Of a stretch of DNA of 64,000 nucleotides, positions 34,835 to 46,232 are shown one piece after another. The notes below the pieces were generated by a model. It was not told the origin of the DNA. It ran no database searches and saw nothing but the letters and a program-made list of their open reading frames with translations. The stretch comes from Atherix ibis. Taxonomy: Eukaryota; Arthropoda; Insecta; Diptera; Athericidae. The first letter of the stretch is position 1. Every line of letters begins with the position of its first letter. Both the position numbers and the translations under genes were made by a program. The DNA lies in assembly GCA_958298945.1 (NCBI GenBank), contig OY282606.1:60525920-60589919 (forward strand), written 5' to 3'.

Positions 34835-35509
34835 TATATAAACGACGGTTTTTACAGGGAATAAAATTCGGTATGAAAATAATACTCAAAGAACAAACAC
34901 CCGGTGATAGGAGAATTAAAATTTGGATGAAGTATTCAGTTTCTCAATAGAACCCGATAAACAAAAAATGTAATAAAAAACTAGACGAAATAACCCACTC
35001 ACATATAATAAGGGAGTACAACCCGAGAATAAAATTAACTTATAATATTTATGTATGACACTTCCCGGTCTCTTCTTCTATTCGGAACTGCCTATGTAAA
35101 AAAAGATGTATTAGTAAAAGAATGTAATAAATCTCAAACAATTACTGAATGAATTTAATTTTAAGTAAATTCCGTTGTTGGTTTTTTTTCTTTTGGATTT
35201 CCTTCCATGTCTAGCGGCAGCGTTCTACGAGAGACCTAAAATAATATAAAATCTATTTGTGACAGTAAAAATTTAAATACTTTATTTACATATAAAGAAC
35301 TTAACTACTCTCCCATATCCACGAGTCCTGACCGTACCACCAACATAAACTGAACAGATCCATTTCAACCTTCCCAACTTTTATACATTCCCTCTTAATT
35401 CCTATTCCTTCCCATTTTACCCTGGATAGCTTTTTTAATTTTTTTTTGAAATTTTTTTAATTTTCACCATTATTTTTTCTTTTTCCTTCTTCTTCTCCTA
35501 TGGAGAACT
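34835..35509. other. AT-rich non-coding stretch
   Basis: Nothing recognised. Confidence 0.45.
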
Positions 35510-35900
35510 TAATACCTTCGGATGCTTCCATTATGCATGATATGTGACGGGATGAATTTTTCTGGTTATGGTGGGTGTGGGATCTGTTTAAAACTTCGAA
35601 AGCTTCGCAAGCATGCCGAGCAGAAATCTGTGCTCTCTGAGTATGATCATCATTGGCCATACTCCTATTTTAACCCAATCTTAACTCCTTATACTCTACC
35701 TGAAACATATTTGATTGAGCTGATCGCGACACGAGGATGGAAGTCCTCGCTCCGAGGACCGAGGATCTTGTGGATGGAAGTTACCTTCAATATCAATCTA
35801 TAAAAGTTATACTTTTAAATTTTTATCAAAATTGTAAAATGTATTAAGTTTAACGATTTTTTTTACGTTGTTCTTAAATTTTTAGGACAATTTATGCACT
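35510..35900 (+). repeat. LTR and leader fragment of the 412/mdg1-like family
   Basis: It contains the LTR blocks GCATGCCGAGCAGAAAT and TGTGCTCTCTGAGTATG, then about 70 bp later a segment (GATTGAGCTGATCGCGACACGAGGAT) like 28310-28400 downstream of the LTR at 27.4 kb. It therefore looks like the 5' end of another, otherwise lost, copy rather than the missing 3' LTR. Confidence 0.5.
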
Positions 35901-37249
35901 GAGGAATCCAAAAATCAGAGATCGCCAATGTTTTTTTCTCACGATAATTAATGATCTTGTTGATTTTTAAGAACACTGAATATATATTTAAGACGAAATA
36001 ACTAACAATCACCTTGGATTTACTGTTAAATATATAAGTATTTTTTTTTCTTCTCTCCACTCGAATTTAAAGTGTTCACATAAAATATTATTATGGATGA
36101 AAACGAATAAAATATTATTACGGAAATCTCAAACTATAGTTCAAGTAAGTTTCTTAAAACGAATTTCGAATAGTATATAAGTACACGCGTTGCCACTCGG
36201 TATACAACGAACATTTAAGTATTTTTTTTATTTAGATTAAAGTAATTTTTTATTTAGATTTGAGTATTTTTTTTCTTTCCATGAATTTTATCCTCTTCTT
36301 AGGACTGGTGGTTTGTTTGTCTGACCAAGGTATCAAATAAACGACCAAGGTTATAATAATTAATAACAAATTTTATTTTCCTTATGTACTCGAGTTGAAT
36401 CTCTTTTAACCCTTCATCCTAATTTTTCACATTCCTAAAATTCCCAATTATTATATCTTCCTCATCCTTAGTGCAACACCCAGGAAATTTTCCATATTTC
36501 CAGACATACCTTACCAATATTGGTGTAGTACTTAGTTTATTTAACAAATATATATTTTTATTAGCTTGGAGCAAGCAATGACACTAATTTTTCGATATTT
36601 GGTGTCCTACTTATGATCAGTAATCTTAAATCGCCGTGTTCCACTATTAACAATCTATTTTTCTTTGTTAATAAATTGAAATGAAAACGTCTTTAATGCA
36701 GCCTATAAAGCATATAATACTAGAATTTGAAATTGCAGCCAAAAATCTTTATATTTGCTTTTTACATTTAATTTTCGAAAACAGATAAGAAAATTGTCTT
36801 CGACCATAATTTCAAAACTTCTAGGCAAGTTTTGACACGATACTCTGATATTTTATTGTCTGTGGTACTAGTCAAAAAGGTATTAGGAGCAAAGCTTTAA
36901 TGTACCAGTACTTACTATTAACATATCGATGATTTTTAGTGTTAATCAAACTGTTTAGCGTGTTCTTTTTTGTTTTTTTCCTCTAAATTTTCCTTGGACC
37001 AAACTGGCCCTTTTAGATTTTTCCAATGCTTCCGCTGGCGGGCCAACCCCGTTGGATGCCACTGGTCTACAGCCTTTAAATTAAGGAGTTTATTAAATTC
37101 TTTTTCATGTTTACAGCAAACAAAATAATAATTTTTTTGATGAACATTTAAATTTATTGACTTTTTATTAATAATATATAATTTAATAATTTTTTAATTT
37201 ATTTAGTTCAAAATCTATTTATACAATAAAATATTTTTTTTGCAAGTCA
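35901..37249. other. AT-rich non-coding stretch
   Basis: A short patch at 37000-37070 (CTTCCGCTGGCGGGCCAACC) is GC-richer than its surroundings but unrecognised. No genes seen. Confidence 0.45.
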
Positions 37250-38031
37250 GATATTAACATAATTCGACAAACAATAAGAAAATGAATCAAAAAACTTATA
37301 CAATATAATAGCAAATTTATTCTTAGGTAATTCATTAATATATTCTTTCATTCCTTATATTGTATATTCTGACCATTTCGCAATAAATAGTTTTGAGTTA
37401 TATTTCCATAATTTATCCTAATTGTGCACATATATGAAATATCCTTTCTTATTTTAGCCAACAAATTAACTTTTCAATATGTGTGTTAAAATATACTCGA
37501 TTATCTATAATGACACCTAAATATTAAATTTTATCTAGTTTCAAAATTAATATTATCAAATATAATACTTGTATTATACAATTTACTATTAACGATCAGA
37601 CATTTTGATTTATCAACATTCAGTTTTAATTTCCTCATATTGAACCATTACGCTAAATTTTTTGAAGTAATATTTATTTTAAAGGTGTAATCATCAGCAG
37701 AGTCTCCTGTTACATATAAAAGAGCATCATCAGAAAGAGCCTTAAATTAGTTTCACCAACCACTTTAATATAAATTAGGAAAAGTAACACACCAAGAATT
37801 GTGTCTTATGGTACTTATAAATTAACTCCAATTACAGGAGAAACAGTCTTATTACTTTAGTTTTTTGATCTCTTTCAAATAAAATAAAGCGATTGATAAA
37901 TTCAAATGCTATACGCAAATCCAGAAACACTGCTACTATTGATTTACCATCATGAATTTCCATTTTCAAATCAGTGACTACAAAATTGATTAAAGCTTCA
38001 CAATTATTGTCCTTTCTGAATCAAGACATTA

Positions 38032-38899
38032 TGTGTTTTCCAATAAGAGTGATATGTGACGTTTCGGCCATTTGTAATATGTAATGTAATGTTTGTTCAG
38101 TAATGTTTACAATTTCATCATGGAGAGATATACGCAAGAACAATGTTTACAAATTATTCAATTTTATTATCAAAATAATCGTTCTCCAATTTAAGAAAAC
38201 CATCTTCTCCGATGAGACTCACTTTCATCTGAGTGGTGCGGTTAATAAACAAAACTTTCTATTTTGGTGCGAAGAAAATCCACAAATTATTCATGAACAC
38301 CCATTACATTCACCTAAATTGACAGTTTGGTGTCGTTTTTGGTCTGGTGAAATCATCGGTCCGTACTTCTTTCGAAATGGAGAGCGGTATAGATCGATGA
38401 TAACCAACTTTTTATGGCCGAAATTGGAAGTTGATCTTGACAACATCTGGTTCCAACAAGACGGGGCTACGTGCCACACAGCACGTGCAACAACCGAATT
38501 ATTGCGAGAAAAGTTTGGAGATTCGATTATTTCAAGAAATTGTGACATTGAATGGCCTCCAAAACGTTGTGATTTAACACCATTAGACTATTTCTTGTGG
38601 GGTTACTTGAAGTCATTGGTCTTTAGCAATAAACCAGACTCTCTTCAAGCTTTAGAAGTCAATATTGAACGTGCTATTCATGACATACGACTTGATTTAG
38701 TAGAAAAAGTGCTCGAAAATTGGGTTCATCGAATTCGTTCCTGCAAAAGAAATCGTGGAGGCCATTTCAATGACGTTTTATTCAGAACTTAATTGTATCG
38801 ATTGCACTCTTCACATTAAATATAAAACATTTGAATTGCCTTAACAATTAGCGTGATTTTTTTTTAAAGAAATCATATCACTCCTTTTGGAAAACCCAA
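38032..38899 (+). mobile_element. DD41D Tc1/mariner-superfamily element inside the LINE
   Basis: It is TA-flanked (38030-38031 and 38900-38901), 868 bp, with inverted ends TGTGTTTTCCAATAAGAGTG and the complement of CACTCCTTTTGGAAAACCCA, including the shared GAGTGATATG. It splits the LINE RT into two halves. The size implies loss of the 5' part of the transposase gene. Confidence 0.78.
38103..38792 (+). pseudogene. DD41D transposase, N-terminally truncated
   Basis: The catalytic domain is uninterrupted from about residue 35 to the stop. The three acidic residues lie in TIFSDETHFHL, FQQDGATCHTA and LTPLDYFLWGY. I count 41 residues between the second and third aspartates, the DD41D spacing reported for the rosa/VISITOR group of Tc1/mariner transposons. 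The first ~35 residues of this frame are not homologous, and the paired HTH DNA-binding region expected upstream (about 100-120 residues) is missing. A full protein is about 345 residues, so it is not functional, although the catalytic core is well preserved. Confidence 0.85.
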
Positions 38900-39900
38900 T
38901 ATTTAAAAACTAAGTTATTTTGTTCAAAATACTTTTCTAAATGATTATATACAACTGTTCCCAATAGTTTAGACTCAATAGAAATCATATTGACAGGATG
39001 AAATTCATTAGATTTCGTATTATTAAATTTTGCAATTGGAACTATTGAAGGTATGGTTCAGACTAGTAATAAAGCTAAATATTTTTCTTTATATAGCTTA
39101 TTACTAGCCACCATAGTTCAAAATCAATATAGAATTCTTTAATTATTTTGTGATTCCTAAAACAATTTATATAAAATAAAACACCACCTGTTCACTCTAA
39201 TTAAATTGTTATTATTTATATTTATCAAGCTATTGTATTAACATCCATAACAATTAAATGAGTTTCACTTAAATAATAAAGTTTGTTATTAATTAATATC
39301 GTTTCGATGTGATGAATATTATTTATTGTACCCTGCATATTTAAATAGACTCCTTTTAATAAATTTAATTGCTAAAATATAGTTTTTTTTTTTGTTTAGT
39401 TTCAATTTTCTTATATAAATTCGACTGTCTAAACTTCTTGACTCAGGATATACTTTTAAATCAGTTATACCCAGAGAATTTTTAGCTCTCATACAATGTA
39501 TGCATCGGATTGACGTGCTTCGACAAGCTGTTGACATGTGATCTTTACCCCACCTTTAAAACAACATTCACCATTTCTGCAATTTATAGCCTTATGGTTC
39601 ATGCCCGACAAATTTAAATTCAACATTAATTTTTCCAATCTTCATAATTTTAAGAAAAGATTCTCCATCTACCTAATTTATTGCAATTAATATATTTTTA
39701 ATATTTTTGTACGATCTATAGAATTTACGATATTTTTTATATCTTTAATATCAATTCCATTTTGGGCCTTTCTAATCGTACACTTTTATTTCAACGATAG
39801 ACGGTCTCTTATACTGGGGAGACCTTATATAATAACAAATATGCCAAATTTCGAACCATATTCAGTGAATGTCAGGCAATCATCCATCTAATTATATTTT

Positions 39901-40257
39901 TATAACCAAAGCTAAAATTTATACGAATGTCTGATACGGACGCGCTGTACGTTATGGAATTTTAATAAAAAATACATAATACGAGTTTATGGGTTGGAAT
40001 TTTAATATTGAGCTAAATAAAATTGCATTTTATTGGAAAACTATTCTAATATTTTATTTTGAAAAGTAATCTTAAAATTTCTACTTAAATTATATAAAAC
40101 AAAAAAAATTTATAACAACAAATGGAAAATTGTTTAATTTATAATTTATGTATAATAAAAATACGCATATATATTGATTTTTCTTAGTATACCAATATAT
40201 AAGAATTGATCATTGATTTGAACATTTTGCTATTGCGGTTACAATCAAGATGTCTTA
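39901..40257. other. Ferritin heavy-chain 3' flank
   Basis: AT-rich sequence downstream of the heavy-chain stop, expected to contain its 3' untranslated region. A canonical AATAAA close to the stop was not evident on the minus strand. Confidence 0.4.
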
Positions 40258-43200
40258 TTATTCCAATAAAGTTTTATCGAACAAGAACTCTCCTAGTGCA
40301 CCATGATTTGTTAGCATTTTTGTTAAAGTCGACAAATAACCAGCAAGCTCGCGTTCAGATTTGAATTGCTCAGGTAGATATTCACCAGATAAGAAATCCA
40401 CCACCTAAAAATAGTAAATGAATTTCAAATATTTCATAATATAATGTGTCATTTAAAAAATTCATAAAATTTACATGATAATGGTTCATGCCGTACTGAA
40501 CATTTTCGCAAACTTCAATCACATTACGTATGCTTAATGTCACATCATTTTCTAAAGCTAGAGCATACTTTAAAGCGGTTGCTCCATCCCAATCAGCCAA
40601 TTTTTTTCCTGATCCATCTATTATATTGCTAACATCCTATAAAAATAAATTGCTAGTAATTACAATGTTTTTTGTATAAAAATTTGAACAATTGAAACCT
40701 ACAGGCACCACAAACAAACTATCTAATTTGTTTGTTAGTTTGCCTCGCATTGACAAATATTCTACTAATTTAATTCCATGTTCGCGCTCTTCGCGGGCGG
40801 ACTTAAAGAAAAATTCAGCGAATCCTGGACGATTAACAGTGTCACGGGCAAAATGAGACGCAACAGCTAAGTATTTAAATGAAGCAGTAATTTCTTTTTT
40901 AATTTGCTCTTCAATTTTGTCAGTGCAATGTTGTTTAATATCAATCCAATCTTCTGGAACATCTCCTGGGCTTGTGTCACCTACGGATAATATATGGAAT
41001 GTTTAACATTGTTGTTACTCAAAATTTTTAACTTATCATAACAAATTCCGTGACATATTACATTCGATAGCTAAGTTGTACCCTTTAAGAAATATGCATA
41101 CGATAAAAATGTGAACAAAATTGTCTTTAATTTATATTTGTAGAAGTGTATTTTTTTTAAATAACTAGAAATGAAATATAATATCTCGTTTTTATTTTAT
41201 TTTCTTGCATCAACTATTGACTAAAAAAAGGAAGCAAGCAAAAAGTTATACCAAAATTACGTAATAGGATCGACTAAATCATTAATTAGAGAAGAATCTT
41301 GGAATCAGAATCTTAATACGAGGAAAAATTTAAAAAAAAGGAATAGTTAAACTATCGAGTTTGACATCTGATGAGGATGATGCTTCAGATGAACACGGCG
41401 AAGAAAACAAGGTTATTTATGCCCAAATACAAGTCAATCGAAATAGTGTAACAAAATATTACAATCCGAAGAGAAAATATTTAAGCCCTGAACTAAACAT
41501 AAGAAAATTTATAATTAATATGTGGACCAATGTAAATAGAACAAAACATTCTATGTATTCATTTAAATTGAACATACAATTTAAAGTTTTTTCATCGTTT
41601 AAAAGGAAAAAAAAACGATGAAGAAACTTTAAATTGTATAAGTATAAGCTGGATCAGATTTACAAGACATCCATAAAATAAAATGTTATACAAAACTTTG
41701 ATTGAACGACATGCTGAATTTAAAATTCTCAATTTAGCAACACAACGAGGAAGACCGAATAATTTCTGAAATATAAAATTACCTTCCTTGTACCAAAAAA
41801 CTGAATCAACTACATCAGACAAATATAATAACGATGGATTTATTACCATTTCACGAGTATTTTACAATGTTAAATCCTATATCAAATTCTTAATATACAT
41901 ATAAAGTAATGAACATTACATTATTAACGAACGTGTATAATTTCATTGAAATTCTTAATAAAAGTCATTTTTTGCTGTTATATTTTCTACTGTAATATTT
42001 AAAAATTGCTTAGGTTATTACAAAATAAATAATAAACCTTAAATACAATTGCATTTAATACCAGAGAATTGGAAAAAATAAATGTTGCCTTCTGTCGTGT
42101 TTAAATTATGTTTTTATTTAGAATAAGTTATAAGTTAAAATGAATATTATTTATGCTTTTGGAATTCAATAAATTTCTTTTACAAAAACTAGATGTCAGT
42201 AGGTGTCATGTCTACACACAAAAAATCTACACAAAAGTTTGCAAGCATTAAGATTTCTCGCCGGTTTTGCAAATTAATTTAGACAAAAAATTGCACATGC
42301 ATATACGAAAATCTGATGTACGGGCTTATTCAGGTGTTCTTTAATCTAAGCAGAGACCTCTCTATCTAGAACTTTGGAGAGAGTTTTTGACGAGACTTTT
42401 ACCATTGAAGTATTTTTTCCATAAAAATGCATCTAATACACGTAGAATAGCCACTTTAGTACATAAGCTATTTTTTTAAAAAAAACAACTGGAAAGAAAA
42501 ATTTTCTGTATGATAAGAGCTATATTCCATTGGACCCATTTTGCTACTACACTAGTTGTGTATCTGTCATCATATACTTTACCTCGAACAGAGCAGTAAC
42601 TTTCCGCTGGAGTTACGCATACAATGTACGGTAGGTGGATTGTAGTTGCTACAGTGAAAATAGATAGATTTGCGGGTTCGTTGGTTATGTTGAAATGTCA
42701 TATTTTTGTTTTTATTGTTTATGTGTGAATAAAGTCAGTATTGTTGGTGACTATTGTGTGATTGTATTTTACTGCTGTAGTGATATGTTCATTTTATTGA
42801 GTCTACAGCGCTGTAGCAAAATTGGTCATTCCATAGGGAATACAGCTAAGGTGTCATAGTTTTTTGTAGACGTTTTTATGTAGACATGCCACCCACTGCC
42901 ATCTAGTTGTCGTAAGACAAATTTATTGAATTGCAAAATCATAATTTATATTCATTTTAATTCACTAATTGGAAACAAATATACAATTTAAACACAGCAA
43001 TAGGCAATTTTTATTTTTTTTACAATCTTTTGATTCGGAATGGAATTCTATTTTAGGTTTATTATTCATTCGTAAATATCAATCAAATATAAGGCGCCTT
43101 AATTTTGTAGACTTTAGGAGAGTTTTCAAACGTGCCATTCTCCATGAAAATAGTGACATACCGAAATAACGGGCTATTTATAACATTTCTCAAGTTTTAT

Positions 43201-45280
43201 TTTGACACTTATCGGAAAGTGCAAGTGAAAATGTATATTTTATGTTTTTTGAAGTATTTACGAAAAAGTATTTATATAAATAGTTATATTGTTAATAAAA
43301 CTTAATACGTTTTTATTTCAGGAAATGAAATGTTTTGTGAATAATTGCTTCTCATACGAAAAAATGAGGAAGCTGGGAATTTCTTTCTTTCGGTAAGTTG
43401 ACATTTTCATTTTTACTACAGAAATTAACAAAAATTTAGTTTGTAATGTGTTTAGATGGTTTTGAATGATTTATTTTATCCAAAAAGTGGTTAAAAAGTG
43501 GAAATTTCGGTATTCAATAAATGTAAACAAATCCGATGTTGACAGTTCAATGTTAACCATAAAATAGTTCAGTGCCGGTGTATATAAAGTGTGTGTAAGA
43601 AAGTTTAAGGGACCGAATTTTACAGTCTATTATCCATTGCTGTTTTCATTGTGTTAAAATAAATAAAGTATATTCTTCGGTAAGCTTATTATTTAAATAA
43701 ATTTGTTTTGCTTGCTCTATTAGACCATATTATAATGCATTTACTAAATATTTTTTTAATTTAAAAAAAAATATTAGTTATTAATTTTTTAAGTACATTA
43801 AATTTTCATCTTGTAATTTAGTTTTAAAGCATTTTCTTTCATGTTGTATACGATTAACTTCTTATTGTGCACATAATTGTTTTCATATAATCAAATAACT
43901 TACAATTTATATTTTTATATGCTCTTTCACTTTATAATTCTGCTTTAATAAATAATATATAGTGAAATATCTAATAAATAAATAACTAATATTTTAAAAT
44001 AGAATACTGTGTTTTATTGAAAATTTCCAAAACTAATTCCATTAAACAACAAAATTCGCAATATTGAAAAATCTATACGTTTACGCATAAATGACATCGC
44101 ATATGAAAATGGTTTTGAACGAACCGCTTCAATCGCATACTGTAGTTTAAAATTGGCTCCTAATAATTTACGCCGTTTCTGTTGTATTGCATTTGTGTGC
44201 GTTCTACAAATGTATTGCCAAAAAAATTTGGACAGAATTTTTGTGTAGAGACCTATCCAGTTGTTCTTTAATCTAAACGTCCAACCAACTCACCAACCAT
44301 CAAAATAGTCGGCCGACTGCCCCACACACGATACAATAGGCGTTTTCCTTTGGACCAATTTTGGTACTAGTCGGTAGCTACGAGTAGATGACCAAAGGAA
44401 AGCCAAATTCTTAACACTAGTAAAAACATAACCTCAAAACAGTCAAAAACAATACTGAGTATACTCACACATAAACAATAAAAACTTAGTTTATTCACAC
44501 ATAAACAATTCTGACAAAAATATGAGTCTTCAACATAACCAACGAACCCGCAAAACTATCTATTTTTACTTTACCAACTAGAATCCACCTAACGTAAATT
44601 GTATGCGTAACTCCCAGTTTAATGTGTTCGTTTGTTCGAGGTAGAGTAGATGATGACAGCTTGAACTACCGACTAGTAGCAAAATTGGTCCAAAGGAAAA
44701 CGCCTAATTTAACTAGTCGGCTGACCAAGTTGCCCTGTGTGTGGGCCACATACCAGTGAGTGTGCTTTCCACACATGGCATGTTGCGGTTAGATGTGCAC
44801 ATACTAACAGTGACGAAAAGAAAATACTGTTTGTTCGTCGATTTCAGTTTATTCTCTAATTTTAAGGCTTGTTCGTAGTACTGTAAAGGTATTTCTATAT
44901 CTCTTTATGTAGTAGCATTGTTAAAATTGGAATCAAAGGTAAGCAAATTTAAAAATTAAATGAAGCATAATATTATATATATAAAAAATATACCGGAAGC
45001 ATGACGCTTATTTACTTGTCGCGATTGTATTTAATTTTCTGAATTGACGAATTTTCAACCTTCTTTTAAGTCAACGATTTAATTACTAATTTTTATAATT
45101 GAATTATTAAATATATTGTTTTGTGGTATTTAGTGTTTATTAAATTAAAAATAAGGCATTTTTGGTTTGACTTAAAGGCTAATTTTTATCTATTACAAAA
45201 TAAATTATCGACTTACATTTTGTGTCAGCACTTACACCCGCGATTATTATTCCGATTGAAAATAAAATATATACACACAT
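40258..45280 (-). CDS. Fer1HCH: Secreted ferritin heavy chain (ferroxidase subunit)
   Basis: Coding exons, in transcript order, are 45280-45217, 40980-40703, 40636-40475 and 40404-40258, all GT-AG. They total 216 codons plus TAA. Exon 1 encodes a signal peptide (MCVYILFSIGIIIAGVSA); the mature chain starts near DTKC and has cysteines at 22 and 40, as in insect secretory ferritins. All ferroxidase ligands are present: E51, Y58, E85, E86, H89 (in AREEREHGIKL), E143 and Q181 (YLPEQF). The protein oxidises Fe2+ and, with the light chain, forms the heteropolymeric iron-storage and transport shell made in the secretory pathway. Intron 1 is 4236 bp and carries P-like elements and MITEs; the other introns are 66 and 70 bp. 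The ATG at 45280 is the first one preceding the hydrophobic signal. The gene diverges from the light-chain gene at 46233. Untranslated exons are not resolved. Confidence 0.95.
41361..41621 (+). other. Intronic stretch with an 86-codon open frame of unknown nature
   Basis: Lies inside heavy-chain intron 1 on the opposite strand. The frame starts MTSDEDDASDEHGEEN, acidic then basic, and its 3' end runs into the hairpin at 41574-41639. The acidic start resembles piggyBac-like or other transposase N-termini only loosely. I do not regard it as a gene. Confidence 0.25.
41574..41639. repeat. Hairpin in ferritin heavy-chain intron 1
   Basis: Arms of 27 bp (ATACAATTTAAAGTTTTTTC and its continuation ATCGTTT) pair almost perfectly with 41613-41639 across a 12-bp loop. 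Confidence 0.8.
42070..42350 (-). mobile_element. P-like element terminal fragment in heavy-chain intron 1
   Basis: Matches 51025-51287: GCTTTTGGAATTCAATAAATTT, the GTCATGTCTACA segment and the terminal CAGGTGTTCTTTAATCTAAG. Only one end of the element is present. Confidence 0.7.
42519..42848. mobile_element. MITE, GGCGTTTTCC family, copy 3 (divergent)
   Basis: Ends TATTCCATTGGACCCATTTT and AATTGGTCATTCCATAGGGA are diverged versions of the family's termini. Internal blocks (TACCTCGAACAGAG, TTGCGGGTTCGTTGGTTATG) match copies 1 and 2. It directly abuts the P-like element that follows. Confidence 0.65.
42849..44276 (+). mobile_element. P-superfamily (THAP) element copy 2 in heavy-chain intron 1
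   Basis: Collinear with the complete copy at 48342-49830: 5' region, THAP exon (43325-43392), TATAAAGTGTGTGTAAGAAAG block, right region and right terminus CCTATCCAGTTGTTCTTTAA. The left terminus is missing where it meets MITE copy 3. It runs antisense to the ferritin heavy-chain gene. Confidence 0.78.
43325..43392 (+). pseudogene. THAP-domain exon, P-like element copy 2
   Basis: ATG to the splice donor CG|GTAAG, 68 nt, encoding MKCFVNNCFSYEKMRKLGIS followed by FFR. The C-x4-C pair and the GISFFR block are the start of a C2CH THAP zinc finger. The rest of the finger (the second C and H) would be in a downstream exon that is absent here. Confidence 0.65.
44339..44704. mobile_element. MITE, GGCGTTTTCC family, copy 2 (366 bp)
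   Basis: It has the same length as copy 1, in opposite orientation. Ends are GGCGTTTTCCTTTGGACCAA and the complement of TTGGTCCAAAGGAAAACGCC, so the terminal repeats here are almost perfect. The flanking DNA on both sides contains AGTCGGC near a CACACA/TGTGTG stretch, suggesting it sits inside another unrecognised repeat. Confidence 0.82.
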
Positions 45281-46232
45281 TTTCGAAACCATTTTTGACC
45301 TCAAAATATTAATTTAATTTTTTATAAAAACGTGACAATACTTAACAAAGATGAATAGTTGACTACCTTTGCTGTAAATTAAAATACAACAGCCAAACAC
45401 AAACTATTTAAATAAAATTTCAAAGTAAAAAATGTTGAAATTGAGAACAAATGTCAGATTTTGAAGTAATTTATACTTTAGTTTAAAATTATATTGCCGA
45501 TAAACGAACCACAATCTGTATAGAAATAAATTCTAGAAACCTCTCGGTACTCTTATTAACACTGAAAATGATTTCACCGTATTTTTGTTACTAATGGCCG
45601 TAATCGCAGCTGATAAATAATAAAAGACAAAAGCCGTGTGCAATCCCAACACAACTAAACAAGACTTAACAAAGAACATATTTGCGTTGTTAGCAACTTT
45701 ATAGTATATGTGAGCTGAAACGGAAAATTTGACAAAGAAAAGCTGCGTAATTATCGTGTTACCTAAGTGAAAATTTTTACTTTGCATTTATAAAACTAAA
45801 TCATATATTTAGAGGTCGGTTTGATTAGCGCTTGTAAACCCCCAAAAATATCTTGAATTATTATAAATAGCTAAAAGTACTCGGCTAAAGCCATTATGTC
45901 CCATTAATAAATTGTAATTAGAAATTTTGCAGACATAATATTCCAAGATGAAAATGTTTGATAATTACCATGGCAACACTTGTTATTGCGCACGAAATGC
46001 ATATATAAATTTTATCAACTTAGTCGCCATATTTATTTCGATTCAGTGCGAAGGGCAAAAGCGATGAGATATTAATTGCGTCAATTATTTGAGGGTGATT
46101 TTGTGTGATTCTCACGTCGTAAAATTCGTTTAGTCGTTTGAAGTCATATATAAAGTTTGCATCGCTAAACAACTACTGTTGTTAAATTTTAAATATCTTT
46201 CAATAACAAATATAATTCTAGCACTTTCAAAA
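45281..46232. promoter_or_regulatory. Shared upstream region of the ferritin heavy- and light-chain genes
   Basis: This 952-bp interval separates the two start codons. On the plus strand TATATAAAT (46001-46010) and an arthropod-type initiator TCAGTG (46043-46048), and closer in TATATAAAG (46146-46155), are candidate core-promoter elements for the light chain. A minus-strand counterpart for the heavy chain was not fixed. Divergent Fer1HCH/Fer2LCH pairs with common control are known in insects; co-regulation here is inferred from the layout. Confidence 0.6.

Larger units (their letters stand above)
37250..39900 (-). mobile_element. Degenerate jockey/CR1-like LINE, interrupted by a DD41D transposon
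   Basis: Reading the minus strand, a weak ORF1 zinc-knuckle region lies near 39.6-39.3 kb (a GHEP patch, later RCIHC). Reverse transcriptase pieces follow: FHPVNMISIESKLLGTVVYN near 39.0-38.9 kb, then after the insertion SIVAVFLDLR near 37.93 kb and SDDALLY (the DD box) near 37.7 kb, then RKLKLNVDKSKCLIV near 37.6 kb. The order and motifs are those of a LINE RT. Stops and shifts are frequent. Confidence 0.7.

Noticed and set aside
35510..35900. The missing 3' LTR of the 412/mdg1-like element at 27.4-32.3 kb
   Set aside because: Leader-like sequence follows it, matching sequence downstream of the 27.4-kb LTR, so it fits the 5' end of another copy better.
45533..45787. An 84-codon minus-strand open frame between the ferritin genes, and a CAGTGT loop within it as an iron-responsive element
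   Set aside because: The frame has no family motif and lies in the shared upstream region. The bases around CAGTGT have a C at the right bulge position but the upper stem does not pair.
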